Origin: Oleiphilaceae bacterium
Lineage (GTDB): Bacteria > Pseudomonadota > Gammaproteobacteria > Pseudomonadales > Oleiphilaceae
Length of the DNA stretch: 64,000 bases
NCBI GenBank assembly: GCA_018334495.1
Contig: JAGXLV010000005.1
Coordinates: 1-64,000 of the forward strand
Reading direction: 5' to 3'
Within the stretch, counting starts at the first letter, position 1; each line of letters starts with the position of its first letter. The notes beneath the pieces are model-generated. The model worked only from the letters and a program-made list of their open reading frames with translations. It had not been told where the DNA came from and made no database searches. Made by a program: the position numbers and the translations under genes. Of this stretch, positions 8,062 to 16,865 are shown piece by piece.

Positions 8062-9009
8062 TTAAATTGGCCTTTTGTTCTCCCGATAAAATCGCAGTAT
8101 TTCTTTCAAGGACCTTTTGGGCTTGAAGTCAAATGTTTGCGCGAATAAACGACCATCGATAATAACCGGATATTTGAAAAAACTCATCAAATAAGGCGGA
8201 AAGCTCTTGAGGCGCAGAGCTTTCAAAATCAGTTTTGGCACGACAGGCGGTATCGACAGAATAGGCATTCGTTTGCAGCCGCAGAGTTCCAGGGCATGTT
8301 GGTATGCCACCCAATCGTCCGGGGCTACATTAAAGATGCCTTTCTGTTTTTTATGATAAGCCAGCACGATGGCATCCGCCATATCGTCGATGTGAATGAA
8401 TTGCATCATCGGCGAGAAACCCGCCAATACAGGCGCCCGATTGCTTGCCAGCAGTCTGCTGATGCTGTTGCGGACACCGGGGCCGACGATGTTGCAGGGG
8501 CGGAGTATGGTGATATTCAGGTCGGGGAAGCGCCAGAGATAGATGTTTGCGAGGTTTTCCAGTTCCACCGAGTCGATCAGGTCCATGCTCAGGCCCACGG
8601 CCTTCAGCGGGGCGTCCTCGTCGATCAGGGCAGGGTTGTAGGCGACCGCGCCATAGACATGATAGGTCGACAGAATAACCACACGGCTGATGCCGTATTT
8701 GTGACAAAGGTCCAGCATGCGCTGGGAGCCGAGCACGTTGGCGTTATACCGCCGCATCCGGGTTTCCTGGCTCGACATGATGCGGCCCAGGTGGATAACG
8801 CCGTCAAAGTCGTAGCGACGGTAAAGGTCTTCAAACCCGCGCTTGTTAAAGTCAATGCAGTAGGTGGGGACGTCGTCGCCCAGGTAAACCTGCTCCCGGA
8901 AATCCACCGCAACCAGGTCACAGGTTTCTTTAAGACGGTTGATCACCCGCTGAGCCAGGGCGCCGGCGGCCCCGGTGACCAGTATTTGGGGTCTGCGTGG
9001 CTGGTTCAT
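8062..9009 (-). CDS. Atypical NAD(P)-binding SDR-family protein
   Basis: A 315-residue protein with the fold signature of extended short-chain dehydrogenases/epimerases. The beta-strand ILVTGAAGALA gives the nucleotide-binding turn (residues 9-19), but the third glycine is Ala. VVILSTYHVYG and ITILRPCNIVGPG are typical extended-SDR segments. I do not find the YxxxK catalytic pair where it should be: after VYG the region reads LSMDLIDSVELEN, with neither Tyr nor Lys. It may bind a nucleotide without dehydrogenase chemistry, or use other residues. The ATG overlaps the stop of the acyltransferase gene by one base (TAATG), so the two are translationally coupled. A role in envelope lipid or sugar metabolism is inference. 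Confidence 0.75.
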   Translation of the reverse strand: MNQPRRPQILVTGAAGALAQRVINRLKETCDLVAVDFREQVYLGDDVPTYCIDFNKRGFEDLYRRYDFDGVIHLGRIMSSQETRMRRYNANVLGSQRMLDLCHKYGISRVVILSTYHVYGAVAYNPALIDEDAPLKAVGLSMDLIDSVELENLANIYLWRFPDLNITILRPCNIVGPGVRNSISRLLASNRAPVLAGFSPMMQFIHIDDMADAIVLAYHKKQKGIFNVAPDDWVAYQHALELCGCKRMPILSIPPVVPKLILKALRLKSFPPYLMSFFKYPVIIDGRLFAQTFDFKPKRSLKEILRFYRENKRPI

Positions 9010-9824
9010 TAAAACAACCTCTTTCTGTCGTGGAGGCCTTTGTCGATCAGCTCGCTGATAGCGGCCTTGACCCTTTCAACCCGTTCCGCCACCAGTTCCT
9101 CCGGGATGTCGTCGTTATCGAAAATGAGCGGGTCGCCGAAGTTGAGGTGAACCTTGGCTGGAAAAACCACCGGAAGCGCCACCGGCGCATAGGGAAGCCC
9201 CAGCATCCTGGCCAGGGGTTTTATGTTGGTAATGGCGGGGATGGTCTCTTCGCAACCCACCACGCCGACTGGCACGATCGGTGCGTTGTATTTCATCGCC
9301 AGGTGCATGAAGCCGTTACCGAACCGTTTGAGTTGGTAGCGATCCGCATAGGGCTTGCCGGAGCCCCGGATACCCTCCGGGAAAACCACCACGGCCTCGT
9401 TATTGGCCAGCATTTTGGCGCAGTTGGTGGGGTCGCCGAGGACTGCGCCCATTTCATTCAGAAGGTTGCCCAGATAGGGCACGGTGGGGAAAAACCGTTC
9501 AATCATCGCTCTGGGCATGCGCGGCCTGTGTTCCCGGGCGGCCAGGGCATAGCCGATCAGAAGGCCGTCCAGGGGCAATTGTCCGCTGTGGTTGGCGACA
9601 ATCAGCACCGGGCCTTCCGCGGGCACCTTTTCCACGCCTTCCGTATGCACGCGGAAATATTTTTCGTACAGCTGGCGCGTAATGCCAAAGCCAACCTTGG
9701 TGACTTCGGAGTTATAGCCCCAGGGGTCGTATCCGAGACTGCCAATGGGCTTGCGGATTCGGTCAATTTGCTCGTCCAGGGAGGCGGGGACAAGTTTCGA
9801 CTTAATAAACGACCCTAAACTCAT
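9009..9824 (-). CDS. PlsC-like lysophospholipid acyltransferase family protein
   Basis: A 271-residue acyltransferase of the glycerolipid/MGAT-like group. The active-site block is NHSGQLPLDG, with His and Asp six residues apart rather than four, as in the MGAT-like branch. The second block FPEGIRGSGK and the later VPVGVVG match substrate-binding blocks of the superfamily. These enzymes transfer acyl chains to lysolipids at the membrane; the exact acceptor cannot be told. ATG 9824 is chosen because AAGGAAAAGGA precedes it directly; a longer frame upstream has no such signal. It is the first gene of a probable acyltransferase-SDR-prsK-prsR-prsT run. Confidence 0.8.
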   Translation of the reverse strand: MSLGSFIKSKLVPASLDEQIDRIRKPIGSLGYDPWGYNSEVTKVGFGITRQLYEKYFRVHTEGVEKVPAEGPVLIVANHSGQLPLDGLLIGYALAAREHRPRMPRAMIERFFPTVPYLGNLLNEMGAVLGDPTNCAKMLANNEAVVVFPEGIRGSGKPYADRYQLKRFGNGFMHLAMKYNAPIVPVGVVGCEETIPAITNIKPLARMLGLPYAPVALPVVFPAKVHLNFGDPLIFDNDDIPEELVAERVERVKAAISELIDKGLHDRKRLF

Positions 9825-9915
9825 TCCTTTTCCTTGTCTGCCAATGGTGGTTCTGAGGCGTCCGCGCTTTTTACCCATTGTGTCAGAGGTATATTACACA
9901 ACATAGCCGCGGCGA

Positions 9916-10827
9916 TCAGCCATGGCGCAACATCATTGCCAGGGTGTGACTCTGCCCCGTGTCCAGCACCTGATAATCGTTGCCGGCATTGGCCGTCTCA
10001 ACGCAAAACATCTCACGCCAGGCGGCGTCCGGAAAATCCGATAATGTTTTCGCTTTTGCCGGCCCCGGATTCCAGATCACCGTGGAATCGCTGCCGGAAC
10101 AACTCAAGCTGCGCGCGCTCGATCGGGCACGACTCGATTGTGCGTTAATAGCAAGAAGCGGTTGGCCAGCTTCGTAGATTCGGTCTGTTTCTCCGAAAAA
10201 CCTGACCGGTCCTTTCTGGAGCTTGGGGCGCCAGTCATCCAGTGTGTCGAGGAAGGAAATGCCCTCCAGGCCCTGAATTTCCGTGGTCGTTATGTCTTGG
10301 GTCGGGAAGTAACTGTGAAGTGCTTGTGTAAAGGCGAGTATATCCGGGCCGGCATTGACGGTGGTCAGGGCCAGTTGGCAGCCCAGGCTTGAGAAGCGAA
10401 AGGTGAGAAGTGCCCGGGCATGGCCTTGCCAGACTTCGTTAAAGTCTTGGTTGGCATCGAGTGACAGGTTGATTTCGACGTCATGGGCGGATTCGCGCAC
10501 ATCCTCCAGTTGCCAGACCGCGGTGCGGGCAAAGCCGTGGGCGGTCTCTGTTCTGATGCGGCGCCGAACCTCGGGCGGGTTTCGTGTCGGCTCGCCGAAC
10601 CAGGGCCAGCACACAGGTATCCCGCCCCTGATGGCGCGGCCTGTTTCATAATGTGCGGCATCGCTTACCCAAAGCCAGTTGGCCTCGCCGTTCGGGGCGA
10701 ATCGGGTCAAATGCGCGCCTTGCAGAAACAGGCGAGCGCGAAATAGCGGGTGGTGCACTTCGATCGCTTCAAGCTGGCCGACCGTTGTCCAGCGAGTGAA
10801 GGACCAATGCCCAGGGGTGGTTGTCAA
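9916..10827 (-). CDS. D-hexose-6-phosphate mutarotase (YeaD family)
   Basis: A 303-residue aldose-1-epimerase-like protein. The block RGGIPVCWPWFGEP is diagnostic of the YeaD/glucose-6-phosphate 1-epimerase group. A candidate catalytic His (LHSYFPTQDI) and Glu (FCVETAN) are in the expected order. Members interconvert the alpha and beta anomers of hexose 6-phosphates in the cytoplasm. The only start that keeps the whole N-terminus is TTG at 10827, with GAGGTG 6 nt upstream. It is divergent from the oxygenase gene, and the 117-bp gap must hold both promoters. Confidence 0.87.
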   Translation of the reverse strand: MTTTPGHWSFTRWTTVGQLEAIEVHHPLFRARLFLQGAHLTRFAPNGEANWLWVSDAAHYETGRAIRGGIPVCWPWFGEPTRNPPEVRRRIRTETAHGFARTAVWQLEDVRESAHDVEINLSLDANQDFNEVWQGHARALLTFRFSSLGCQLALTTVNAGPDILAFTQALHSYFPTQDITTTEIQGLEGISFLDTLDDWRPKLQKGPVRFFGETDRIYEAGQPLLAINAQSSRARSSARSLSCSGSDSTVIWNPGPAKAKTLSDFPDAAWREMFCVETANAGNDYQVLDTGQSHTLAMMLRHG

Positions 10828-10944
10828 AGAAACACCTCGCGCGAATCAGGATTAAGGATATGTCCGTATCTTTAGCGCACAATCAGGCAGTACGTCCACC
10901 GCTAAAGCGGGTTAACATGGAAGCAATTATTCGGAGGTTTTTTA

Positions 10945-11667
10945 TTGGACGTCTATGGCTTGAATGATGCGTTGCCGTTCGTTGAACCCGCTCTGTCGCC
11001 CGGTGCTTATGACCCGATTGCGGAACCGCTGTCTGGTTCGGATTTTCTGGATTCCCTGGCTTCCTGTCTCGCGGGGGGTGGTTGGGCTTCCATTGACGCC
11101 TTTGAATTTCTGACTCCGCCGTTGGTGACAGAGTTGGCTCGGGAAGTCACTCTCTGGCATCGCGGCGATCGCTTGAGGGCCGCCGGAGTGGGGCGTGGCC
11201 TCACACTTCAGCAGGACCGCTCGGTGCGTTGCGACAAGGTCGCCTGGTTGAACGGTCAGACCCCGCCTCAGGCAAGACTTTTCGACCGTATTGAAGACAT
11301 TCGCCAGGGCCTTAATGAACGACTTTTTCTGGGGTTGCGTCGATTCGAGGCCCATTATGCCATTTACGAGCCGGGGGACTTCTACCGACGCCACATGGAC
11401 AGCTTTGCCGGTCGCGCCTCCAGAATCGTTAGCCTGGTGCTCTACCTCAATGAGAACTGGCAGCCGGAAGATGGCGGAAAGCTCCAGTTGTTCAATCGTG
11501 ACTTGCCGGGCAGTGTCGGGGCCACCGTAGCGCCCGAAGCGGGGCGGCTGGTCGTCTTCATGAGCGAAGAAATACCCCACGAAGTCCTCATCGCCAACCG
11601 CACCCGTTACAGCCTGGCCTGCTGGTTTCGCTGTGACGATGAAATGCCCCTGGCTCTGAACGACTAA
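10945..11667 (+). CDS. 2OG-Fe(II) oxygenase (SM-20/prolyl-hydroxylase-like)
   Basis: A 240-residue protein whose C-terminal half is a double-stranded beta-helix oxygenase. Iron ligands are His150 and Asp152 (RRHMDSF) and His212 (EIPHEV). Arg221 is a likely 2-oxoglutarate anchor. YAIYEPGDFYRRHMD and LVLYLNENW are characteristic of the SM-20/PHD2-like group. The start is TTG at 10945 with GGAGG 8 nt upstream; no ATG fits. The substrate is unknown; bacterial relatives hydroxylate proteins such as EF-Tu, but that is not shown here. It ends just before the ffs promoter. Confidence 0.85.
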   Translation: MDVYGLNDALPFVEPALSPGAYDPIAEPLSGSDFLDSLASCLAGGGWASIDAFEFLTPPLVTELAREVTLWHRGDRLRAAGVGRGLTLQQDRSVRCDKVAWLNGQTPPQARLFDRIEDIRQGLNERLFLGLRRFEAHYAIYEPGDFYRRHMDSFAGRASRIVSLVLYLNENWQPEDGGKLQLFNRDLPGSVGATVAPEAGRLVVFMSEEIPHEVLIANRTRYSLACWFRCDDEMPLALND

Positions 11668-11690
11668 TGGGTGTTTTCTGGTGGCAGGGA

Positions 11691-11719
11691 TTGATGGGGG
11701 CCATGGCCCCTGCTATTAT
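11691..11719 (+). promoter_or_regulatory. Sigma-70 promoter of ffs
   Basis: TTGATG (11691-11696) and TATTAT (11714-11719) are separated by 17 bp. The spacer contains the palindrome GGGGCCATGGCCCC. Transcription would start near 11726, leaving a leader of about 30 nt to be removed before mature 4.5S RNA. Confidence 0.75.
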
Positions 11720-11756
11720 GCGCGCCGCATCCGGGCAAATTTGGCCGGATCGTTAT

Positions 11757-11870
11757 GGTGGCTCCATTGGTGCCTCCGCAACGATAAACCGTGAACCCGG
11801 TCAGGCCCGGAAGGGAGCAGCCGCAGCGGTGGATTCGTGTGCCGGAGTGTCGCTGATGGAGTCACCCCCA
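11757..11870 (+). ncRNA. ffs: 4.5S RNA of the signal recognition particle
   Basis: The conserved apical Ffh-binding domain is plain: GGTCAGGCCCGGAAGGGAGC, then AGCCGC, and the opposing strand GTGTGCCGGAGTG. The terminal stem pairs GGTGGCTCCAT (11757-11767) with ATGGAGTCACC (11856-11866). At about 110 nt this is the small bacterial SRP RNA, which binds Ffh and targets membrane proteins to the translocon. The ends are estimated from base pairing. It sits in its own unit between the oxygenase gene and dnaX. Confidence 0.95.
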
Positions 11871-12017
11871 TCATTATATTTTCCCCGAAACCCTTTCATT
11901 GACACCGGCTCTAACGCAGCGGCTTGACCGCGTTCTTGGGCGTCACTGTCCCGGCTTCTCCCCCGTCCCCGTCCGTGCTAAAGTTAATTTTATTTACAGT
12001 CGCAGTTGATCCCAACC

Positions 12018-13898
12018 ATGAGCTATCAGGTACTCGCCCGAAAGTGGCGGCCGCAAACCTTCCAGGATATGGTCGGGCAGGAGCATGTGCTTCAGGCTCT
12101 GATCCACGCCCTTGATCACCAACGTTTGCATCATGCCTATCTGTTTACCGGCACTCGCGGTGTGGGCAAGACCACCATCGGGCGCTTGCTGGCGCGCTGC
12201 CTTAATTGTGAGACCGGGATCACCGCCACCCCTTGTGGCGAATGCTCGAGCTGCCGGGAAATAAAGGAAGGGCGATTTCCCGATCTGATCGAGATCGACG
12301 CCGCTTCCCGGACCGGCGTGGACGACATGCGCGAGCTCACCGATAACGTCCAGTATTCGCCGACTCGCGGCCGGTTCAAGGTGTACCTCATCGACGAGGT
12401 GCACATGCTGTCAACGCCGTCTTTTAACGCGTTTCTCAAAACCCTGGAAGAGCCCCCGGAACACGTCAAGTTTCTGCTGGCGACGACTGACCCGCAGAAG
12501 CTTCCGGTCACCGTTCTTTCGCGCTGCCTGCAGTTCAACCTCAAACGCATGACGCCGGAGCACATTGCCGGGCACCTGCGCCATGTTCTGACTGAAGAGC
12601 AGATCCCCTTTGAGGAGCCGGGTTTGTGGCAACTGGCCCGCGCCGCCGATGGCAGTATGCGGGATGCCCTCAGTCTGACCGATCAGGCCATTGCTTTTGG
12701 CAATGAGAGGCTGGCGGCCAGCGATATCAGTACCATGCTGGGTACTATCGACCAGCGGGATATCGAGCAACTGGTGCTGGCACTGGCCCGTAACGACGGT
12801 CCCGCTTTGCTGGCGGAAATTGCCCGGATTGCCGACTTCGCGCCGGATTACAGTGCCATTCTGGCGGACCTTTTATCCCTGTTTCACCGGGTCACCATGG
12901 AGCAGGTGGTGCCGGGGACCGCGGACAACGCTCTGGGCGATGCGGATCAGGTGCAGTCGCTGGCCCGGCAGCTGAGCGCCGAAGACGCGCAGTTGTTTTA
13001 TCAGGCCGCCTTGATAGGGCGAAAGGACCTGGCCATTACGCCGGATGCCCGCATGGGTTTTGAGATGGCGCTGCTGCGCATGCTGGCGTTCCGGCCCGGC
13101 TCGGATCGGCGTGAACCGCCGTCGGCGCCCGCGCCCAAAGCGGCCCAAACAAAAGACGAACCCGACCCGGCGCCCGTGTCAGAGACTTTGGCCGAACCCG
13201 AACCCGAAGCCGAACCTGAGCCGACGCCGGTTGCCAGGCCCGAAACAGAATCTGCCCCTGAACAGGTTGAACAAGCCCCGGCTGCCGCTCCGGTGATGTC
13301 TGAGCCTGAGCCGGTTGGGGAACCGCCGTTCAGCGATCAGGACGGCTACATGGATAGCCTGGCGGACTCCTCCGGTGGGGTGGTTTTGCCGGAACCTGAG
13401 CTGAGTCAGGCGTCGAAACCAGAGCCCGAGCCCGAGCCCGAGACTCATCCGGCGCCAGAACCCGAGCCTGCACCAGAGCCGGCTGTGCCTGATGCCAGTG
13501 TCCGTCCGCCCCCGGCAGCGGACGAGTTCGTCTGGACCCGCGATTTTCGCCATTTGGGGATCGTGGGTATGCCTGGCAACTTGGCCAGTAACGCGGCTTT
13601 CCATAAAGAGGGCAGCGCAGTGACCCTGACGCTCAATCAGGGCCACGCGCGTCTGCTGAACGAACGCCATCGCGATAAGATCCAGCAGGCGTTGAGTGCG
13701 TATTTCTGTGACGACATTCAACTTGACGCTGTTGCAGGTGACCCGGGCCGGGAGACCCCCGCGATCTGGCAGGAACAGGCCCGCCAGGCCCGCCAGTCCG
13801 AGGCCGAGGCGGCTATCCGCTCCGATCCGCTGGTGCAGTCGATCGTTGAACGTTTTGAAGGCAGGGTAGTCGAAGACAGTATCAGGCCCCTTGATTAA
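12018..13898 (+). CDS. dnaX: DNA polymerase III subunit tau/gamma
   Basis: A 626-residue clamp-loader ATPase. Walker A is GTRGVGKT (45-52). Zinc ligands are Cys64, Cys73, Cys76 and Cys79. The DEVHMLS and SRC motifs of the AAA+ core follow. Residues about 390-500 form a long Pro/Glu linker, and the last 130 residues are the tau-specific domain that contacts the polymerase. ATG 12018 gives the standard N-terminus MSYQVLARKWRP. I see no A6G slippery heptamer of the E. coli type, so gamma, if made, arises by another route. It is followed by ybaB and recR in the classical order. Confidence 0.97.
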   Translation: MSYQVLARKWRPQTFQDMVGQEHVLQALIHALDHQRLHHAYLFTGTRGVGKTTIGRLLARCLNCETGITATPCGECSSCREIKEGRFPDLIEIDAASRTGVDDMRELTDNVQYSPTRGRFKVYLIDEVHMLSTPSFNAFLKTLEEPPEHVKFLLATTDPQKLPVTVLSRCLQFNLKRMTPEHIAGHLRHVLTEEQIPFEEPGLWQLARAADGSMRDALSLTDQAIAFGNERLAASDISTMLGTIDQRDIEQLVLALARNDGPALLAEIARIADFAPDYSAILADLLSLFHRVTMEQVVPGTADNALGDADQVQSLARQLSAEDAQLFYQAALIGRKDLAITPDARMGFEMALLRMLAFRPGSDRREPPSAPAPKAAQTKDEPDPAPVSETLAEPEPEAEPEPTPVARPETESAPEQVEQAPAAAPVMSEPEPVGEPPFSDQDGYMDSLADSSGGVVLPEPELSQASKPEPEPEPETHPAPEPEPAPEPAVPDASVRPPPAADEFVWTRDFRHLGIVGMPGNLASNAAFHKEGSAVTLTLNQGHARLLNERHRDKIQQALSAYFCDDIQLDAVAGDPGRETPAIWQEQARQARQSEAEAAIRSDPLVQSIVERFEGRVVEDSIRPLD

Positions 13899-13955
13899 CG
13901 GTAGGTTCCGCCGCAATTCGGCGCAATGACAGATTCACTTGATGAGGATGACAAC

Positions 13956-14279
13956 ATGATGGATGGCATGGGCGATATGATGAAAAAAGCCCAGAAAATG
14001 CAGGAAGAAATGCAAAAGGCCCAGGAAGAAATCGCAAAAGCCGAAGTCGTCGGCGAAGCGGGTGCCGGGCTGGTGAAAGTCGTCATGACTGGGCGTCACG
14101 ACGTTCGCAACGTCGAGATTGACCCTTCCCTGCTCAGTGAAGACAAGGACATCCTGGAAGATCTTCTGGCGGCCGCCGTAAACGATGCCGTGCGACGGGT
14201 CGAAGAAAACCAAAAAGAGAGGATGTCGGGTATGGCTTCCCAGATGGGGCTTCCGCCCGGCTTCAAGATGCCCTTCTGA
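13956..14279 (+). CDS. ybaB: Nucleoid-associated protein YbaB/EbfC
   Basis: A 107-residue DNA-binding protein of the YbaB/EbfC family, which dimerises and binds DNA with little sequence preference. The N-terminal helix is the typical K/Q/E/M-rich coiled coil ([16 protein letters not shown]), and the end PPGFKMPF is diagnostic. I choose ATG 13956 because GAGG lies 9 nt before it and the length then matches the family (107-109). An ATG at 13926 would add ten acidic residues but has no ribosome-binding site. It lies between dnaX and recR as in most gammaproteobacteria. Confidence 0.93.
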   Translation: MMDGMGDMMKKAQKMQEEMQKAQEEIAKAEVVGEAGAGLVKVVMTGRHDVRNVEIDPSLLSEDKDILEDLLAAAVNDAVRRVEENQKERMSGMASQMGLPPGFKMPF

Positions 14280-14322
14280 AGAAATCAGCCTGTTGTTTCT
14301 GATCTGTATTTGAGGAGTCCGA

Positions 14323-14925
14323 ATGGCTTTTAGCCCTCTGGTTGATGAGCTGGTCGAGTCATTGCGGTGTTTGCCGGGCGTTGGCCAGAAAACGGCGCAA
14401 CGTATGGCCTTTTATTTGCTCGAAAAAGGTCGCAACGGCGGTGAACAGCTGGCCGAGGCGCTGTCCAGTGCAATGACAGGTGTTCGCCGTTGCGAAACCT
14501 GCCAGAACTTCTCTGACACGCCTACTTGCGGCCTTTGCCAGAACCCTGAGCGCAATACCGGCACGGTTTGTGTCGTGGAAAGCCCCTCGGACCTGCTGGC
14601 CATCGAGCAGGCGGGCGACTACCGCGGCGGTTATTTTGTCCTGATGGGGCATTTGTCGCCTATCGACGGCGTCGGGCCGGCGGATATCGGCATTGACCTG
14701 CTGCTCAGGCGCGTGCGCGACGAGAATGTCAGTGAGTTGATCCTGGCCACCAATCCCACCGTGGAAGGTGAAGCCACGGCCCATTACATTGCCGACCGGC
14801 TTGACGGCCGCGGCGTGCTGATTACCCGTCTGGCCCACGGCATCCCGGTGGGTGGCGAACTCGGTTATGTTGACGGTTTCACCCTTACCCACGCCTTTCG
14901 CGGCCGCAAACCGCTGTCCGAATGA
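14323..14925 (+). CDS. recR: Recombination mediator protein RecR
   Basis: 200 residues, the usual RecR length. In order: helix-hairpin-helix ([17 protein letters not shown]), the four-cysteine zinc finger (CETC, CGLC), and a Toprim domain ([12 protein letters not shown]) ending in a Walker B-like segment. RecR works with RecO and RecF to load RecA on gapped DNA. GAGGAG precedes the ATG. Its stop overlaps the rnd start (ATGA), so the two are coupled. Confidence 0.97.
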   Translation: MAFSPLVDELVESLRCLPGVGQKTAQRMAFYLLEKGRNGGEQLAEALSSAMTGVRRCETCQNFSDTPTCGLCQNPERNTGTVCVVESPSDLLAIEQAGDYRGGYFVLMGHLSPIDGVGPADIGIDLLLRRVRDENVSELILATNPTVEGEATAHYIADRLDGRGVLITRLAHGIPVGGELGYVDGFTLTHAFRGRKPLSE

Positions 14926-16100
14926 CCCCACCCCGAGATCCCTTTATGGTTGCTATACCGGAGTCCGCTCCAGCCCGCTGGATTCACGAACCTGCCGAAC
15001 TTGACGACTGGCTTAATGCCGGCGACGGTGAATGGTTGGCGCTGGATACCGAATTTGAGCGCGTCTCCACGTTTTTTCCGATTCCGGGGCTGGTGCAGCT
15101 GGGCCTGGGGCAGCAATTTTGCCTGGTGGATCCATCGGTCGCGGAGCGCTCGCCCGTTTTCCGGGAGATTCTGGCCGATCCCGACCGGCCCAAGCTCCTG
15201 TACGCCATGAGCGAAGATCTGGAGCTTTTCCGGCACTGGCTGGGTTTGGAGCCGGCAGGCCTGCTTGATCTCCAGATTGGCGCGGCGCTCGCGGGGGCCG
15301 GTTTCTCGGTGGGTTACGCCCGATTGGTGGAGACCTTGTTCGGCCATACCCTGGACAAATCCGCCACCCGTTCGGACTGGCTGTCACGCCCCCTGACCGA
15401 GGCCCAGGAGCGTTACGCCCTGGATGACGTGCGTTTTCTCAAGCCGTTGTATCGTTGGGTGATGGACAAACTGCAGGTGCGAGGCCTGGCTGATGCGCTG
15501 AAAGAAGAGTCCAACCGCTTTGCCGACGATCTGAACTCGCAGGTCGAGTCGGATCAGTATTACTTGAAAATTCGGGGTGGCTGGCGTCTGAGTCCCACCA
15601 GACAGGGCGTTTTGAAAGCGCTGGCCGATTGGCGGGAGCTGGAGTGCCGGCGCCGTGACCGCCCACGTAGCCGGGTATTGTCGGATAATGCCCTGATCAA
15701 TATTGCGGACCGGGCGCCCGCGTCCACAGGCGCGCTTGCCAGCGCACCGGACGTGCCGCCGGTCGTGGTGCGGCGTTACGGTGATTTGCTGCTGGAAACC
15801 GTGCGTCAGGCTCTGGTCGAGCCGGCGCTGAACATTGAAGTCATCGTGCCACCTTTGACCCGGGATGAGCAGGGAATTTACAAGCAGATCAAACGCCTGC
15901 TGGCTGATGCCGCTCAGCAGCATCAGGTGCCGGTTGAGCTGGTGGCACCGCGGCGGCGCATCGAAGCCCTGGTGCAGGCCGGTGGGGGGGAGCAAGAGTT
16001 GGCTGACAGCCTGCTTTTCCAGGGCTGGCGTCAGGCTTTGACGGAGCCGGTAAAAGACGAAATTCGGGCCTTGCTAGTCAGAGGCTCCCAAAGTTACTAA
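14922..16100 (+). CDS. rnd: Ribonuclease D
   Basis: A 392-residue 3'-5' exoribonuclease acting in tRNA 3'-end maturation. The exonuclease domain begins with the DEDD motif LDTEFERV. Later acidic motifs include LDLQIGAAL and, with the DEDDy tyrosine, [10 protein letters not shown]. Two HRDC-type helical regions follow ([19 protein letters not shown] and the C-terminal part). The ATG overlaps the recR stop; ATG 14946 is an alternative. Downstream come ycgL and ycgN, the usual neighbours. Confidence 0.93.
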   Translation: MTPPRDPFMVAIPESAPARWIHEPAELDDWLNAGDGEWLALDTEFERVSTFFPIPGLVQLGLGQQFCLVDPSVAERSPVFREILADPDRPKLLYAMSEDLELFRHWLGLEPAGLLDLQIGAALAGAGFSVGYARLVETLFGHTLDKSATRSDWLSRPLTEAQERYALDDVRFLKPLYRWVMDKLQVRGLADALKEESNRFADDLNSQVESDQYYLKIRGGWRLSPTRQGVLKALADWRELECRRRDRPRSRVLSDNALINIADRAPASTGALASAPDVPPVVVRRYGDLLLETVRQALVEPALNIEVIVPPLTRDEQGIYKQIKRLLADAAQQHQVPVELVAPRRRIEALVQAGGGEQELADSLLFQGWRQALTEPVKDEIRALLVRGSQSY

Positions 16101-16112
16101 AAGATCAAACCT

Positions 16113-16406
16113 ATGACAGAAAAACACTTTATTTCCGTGTTCCGCAGTAGCAAAAGCAGTGAAACTTATGTGTACGTTCGCCGCGGCCAGGTCTGGACCG
16201 AACTGCCTGAAACCCTGAGAACGGTCTTTGGCAAGCCGGTGCATGCCATGGACCTGATCATGACGACAGAGCGCAAACTCGCCAGGCTGACGGGCCAGCA
16301 GGTGCTGGAGGCCATCGCCGACAAAGGCTTTTTCCTGCAAATGCCTGATAAACTCGATGGCCACCTGGTGGAGTTCGGGCAAAAATTACGGGCGCAGTCC
16401 GAGTGA
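16113..16406 (+). CDS. ycgL: YcgL domain protein
   Basis: A 97-residue cytoplasmic protein of the YcgL family. It has the family pattern: VFRSSKSSETYVYV at the N-terminus, LPETLRTVFGKP in the middle, and the helix ending GFFLQMPDK. Biochemical function is unknown. It starts 12 nt after rnd, and its stop overlaps the GTG of ycgN, so the three genes form one transcript. Confidence 0.9.
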   Translation: MTEKHFISVFRSSKSSETYVYVRRGQVWTELPETLRTVFGKPVHAMDLIMTTERKLARLTGQQVLEAIADKGFFLQMPDKLDGHLVEFGQKLRAQSE

Positions 16407-16849
16407 TTGCACAGATTCCTTTCTGGCAGCGTAAGCGGCTGCACGAAATGACAGCTCAGGAATGGGAATCACTCTGTGATGGCTGCGGCAAATGCTGCCT
16501 GGCCAAACTGGAAGATGAAGAGTCGGGCGAGGTGTACTATACCGATCTTGTTTGCCGATACATGGATCAGGGCACCTGCGGCTGCACCGTGTATGAGACG
16601 CGTCTGGAAAAAGTACCAGCCTGCACGGTGCTGACACCCGACAGGGTTAACGATTACTATTGGCTGCCTTTCTCCTGCGCCTACCGCACCCTGGCCGATG
16701 GCCGGCCCCTGGCGGATTGGCATCCGTTGCGCTCGGGCAATCCCGACAGCGTTCACGAGGCGGGGGTATCGGTGAGGCACAAAGTAACCTCCGAGGGCGA
16801 GGTTGCAGAACAGGACTGGGAAGAGCACATCATTCATTGGGTACTTTAG
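16403..16849 (+). CDS. ycgN: YcgN family cysteine-cluster protein
   Basis: 148 residues. The cluster Cys25-x2-Cys28-x2-Cys31-Cys32 (CDGCGKCC), with later cysteines, marks the YcgN/YkgJ family, predicted to bind zinc or an iron-sulfur centre. Function unknown. The GTG start at 16403 overlaps the ycgL stop codon. No signal peptide or membrane segment. Confidence 0.9.
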   Translation: MIAQIPFWQRKRLHEMTAQEWESLCDGCGKCCLAKLEDEESGEVYYTDLVCRYMDQGTCGCTVYETRLEKVPACTVLTPDRVNDYYWLPFSCAYRTLADGRPLADWHPLRSGNPDSVHEAGVSVRHKVTSEGEVAEQDWEEHIIHWVL

Positions 16850-16865
16850 TCAGGGTAAACGGGTA

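Noticed and set aside
11667-11927. 86-codon frame across the ffs region
   Set aside because: The DNA is explained by the ffs promoter and 4.5S RNA; the translation looks random.
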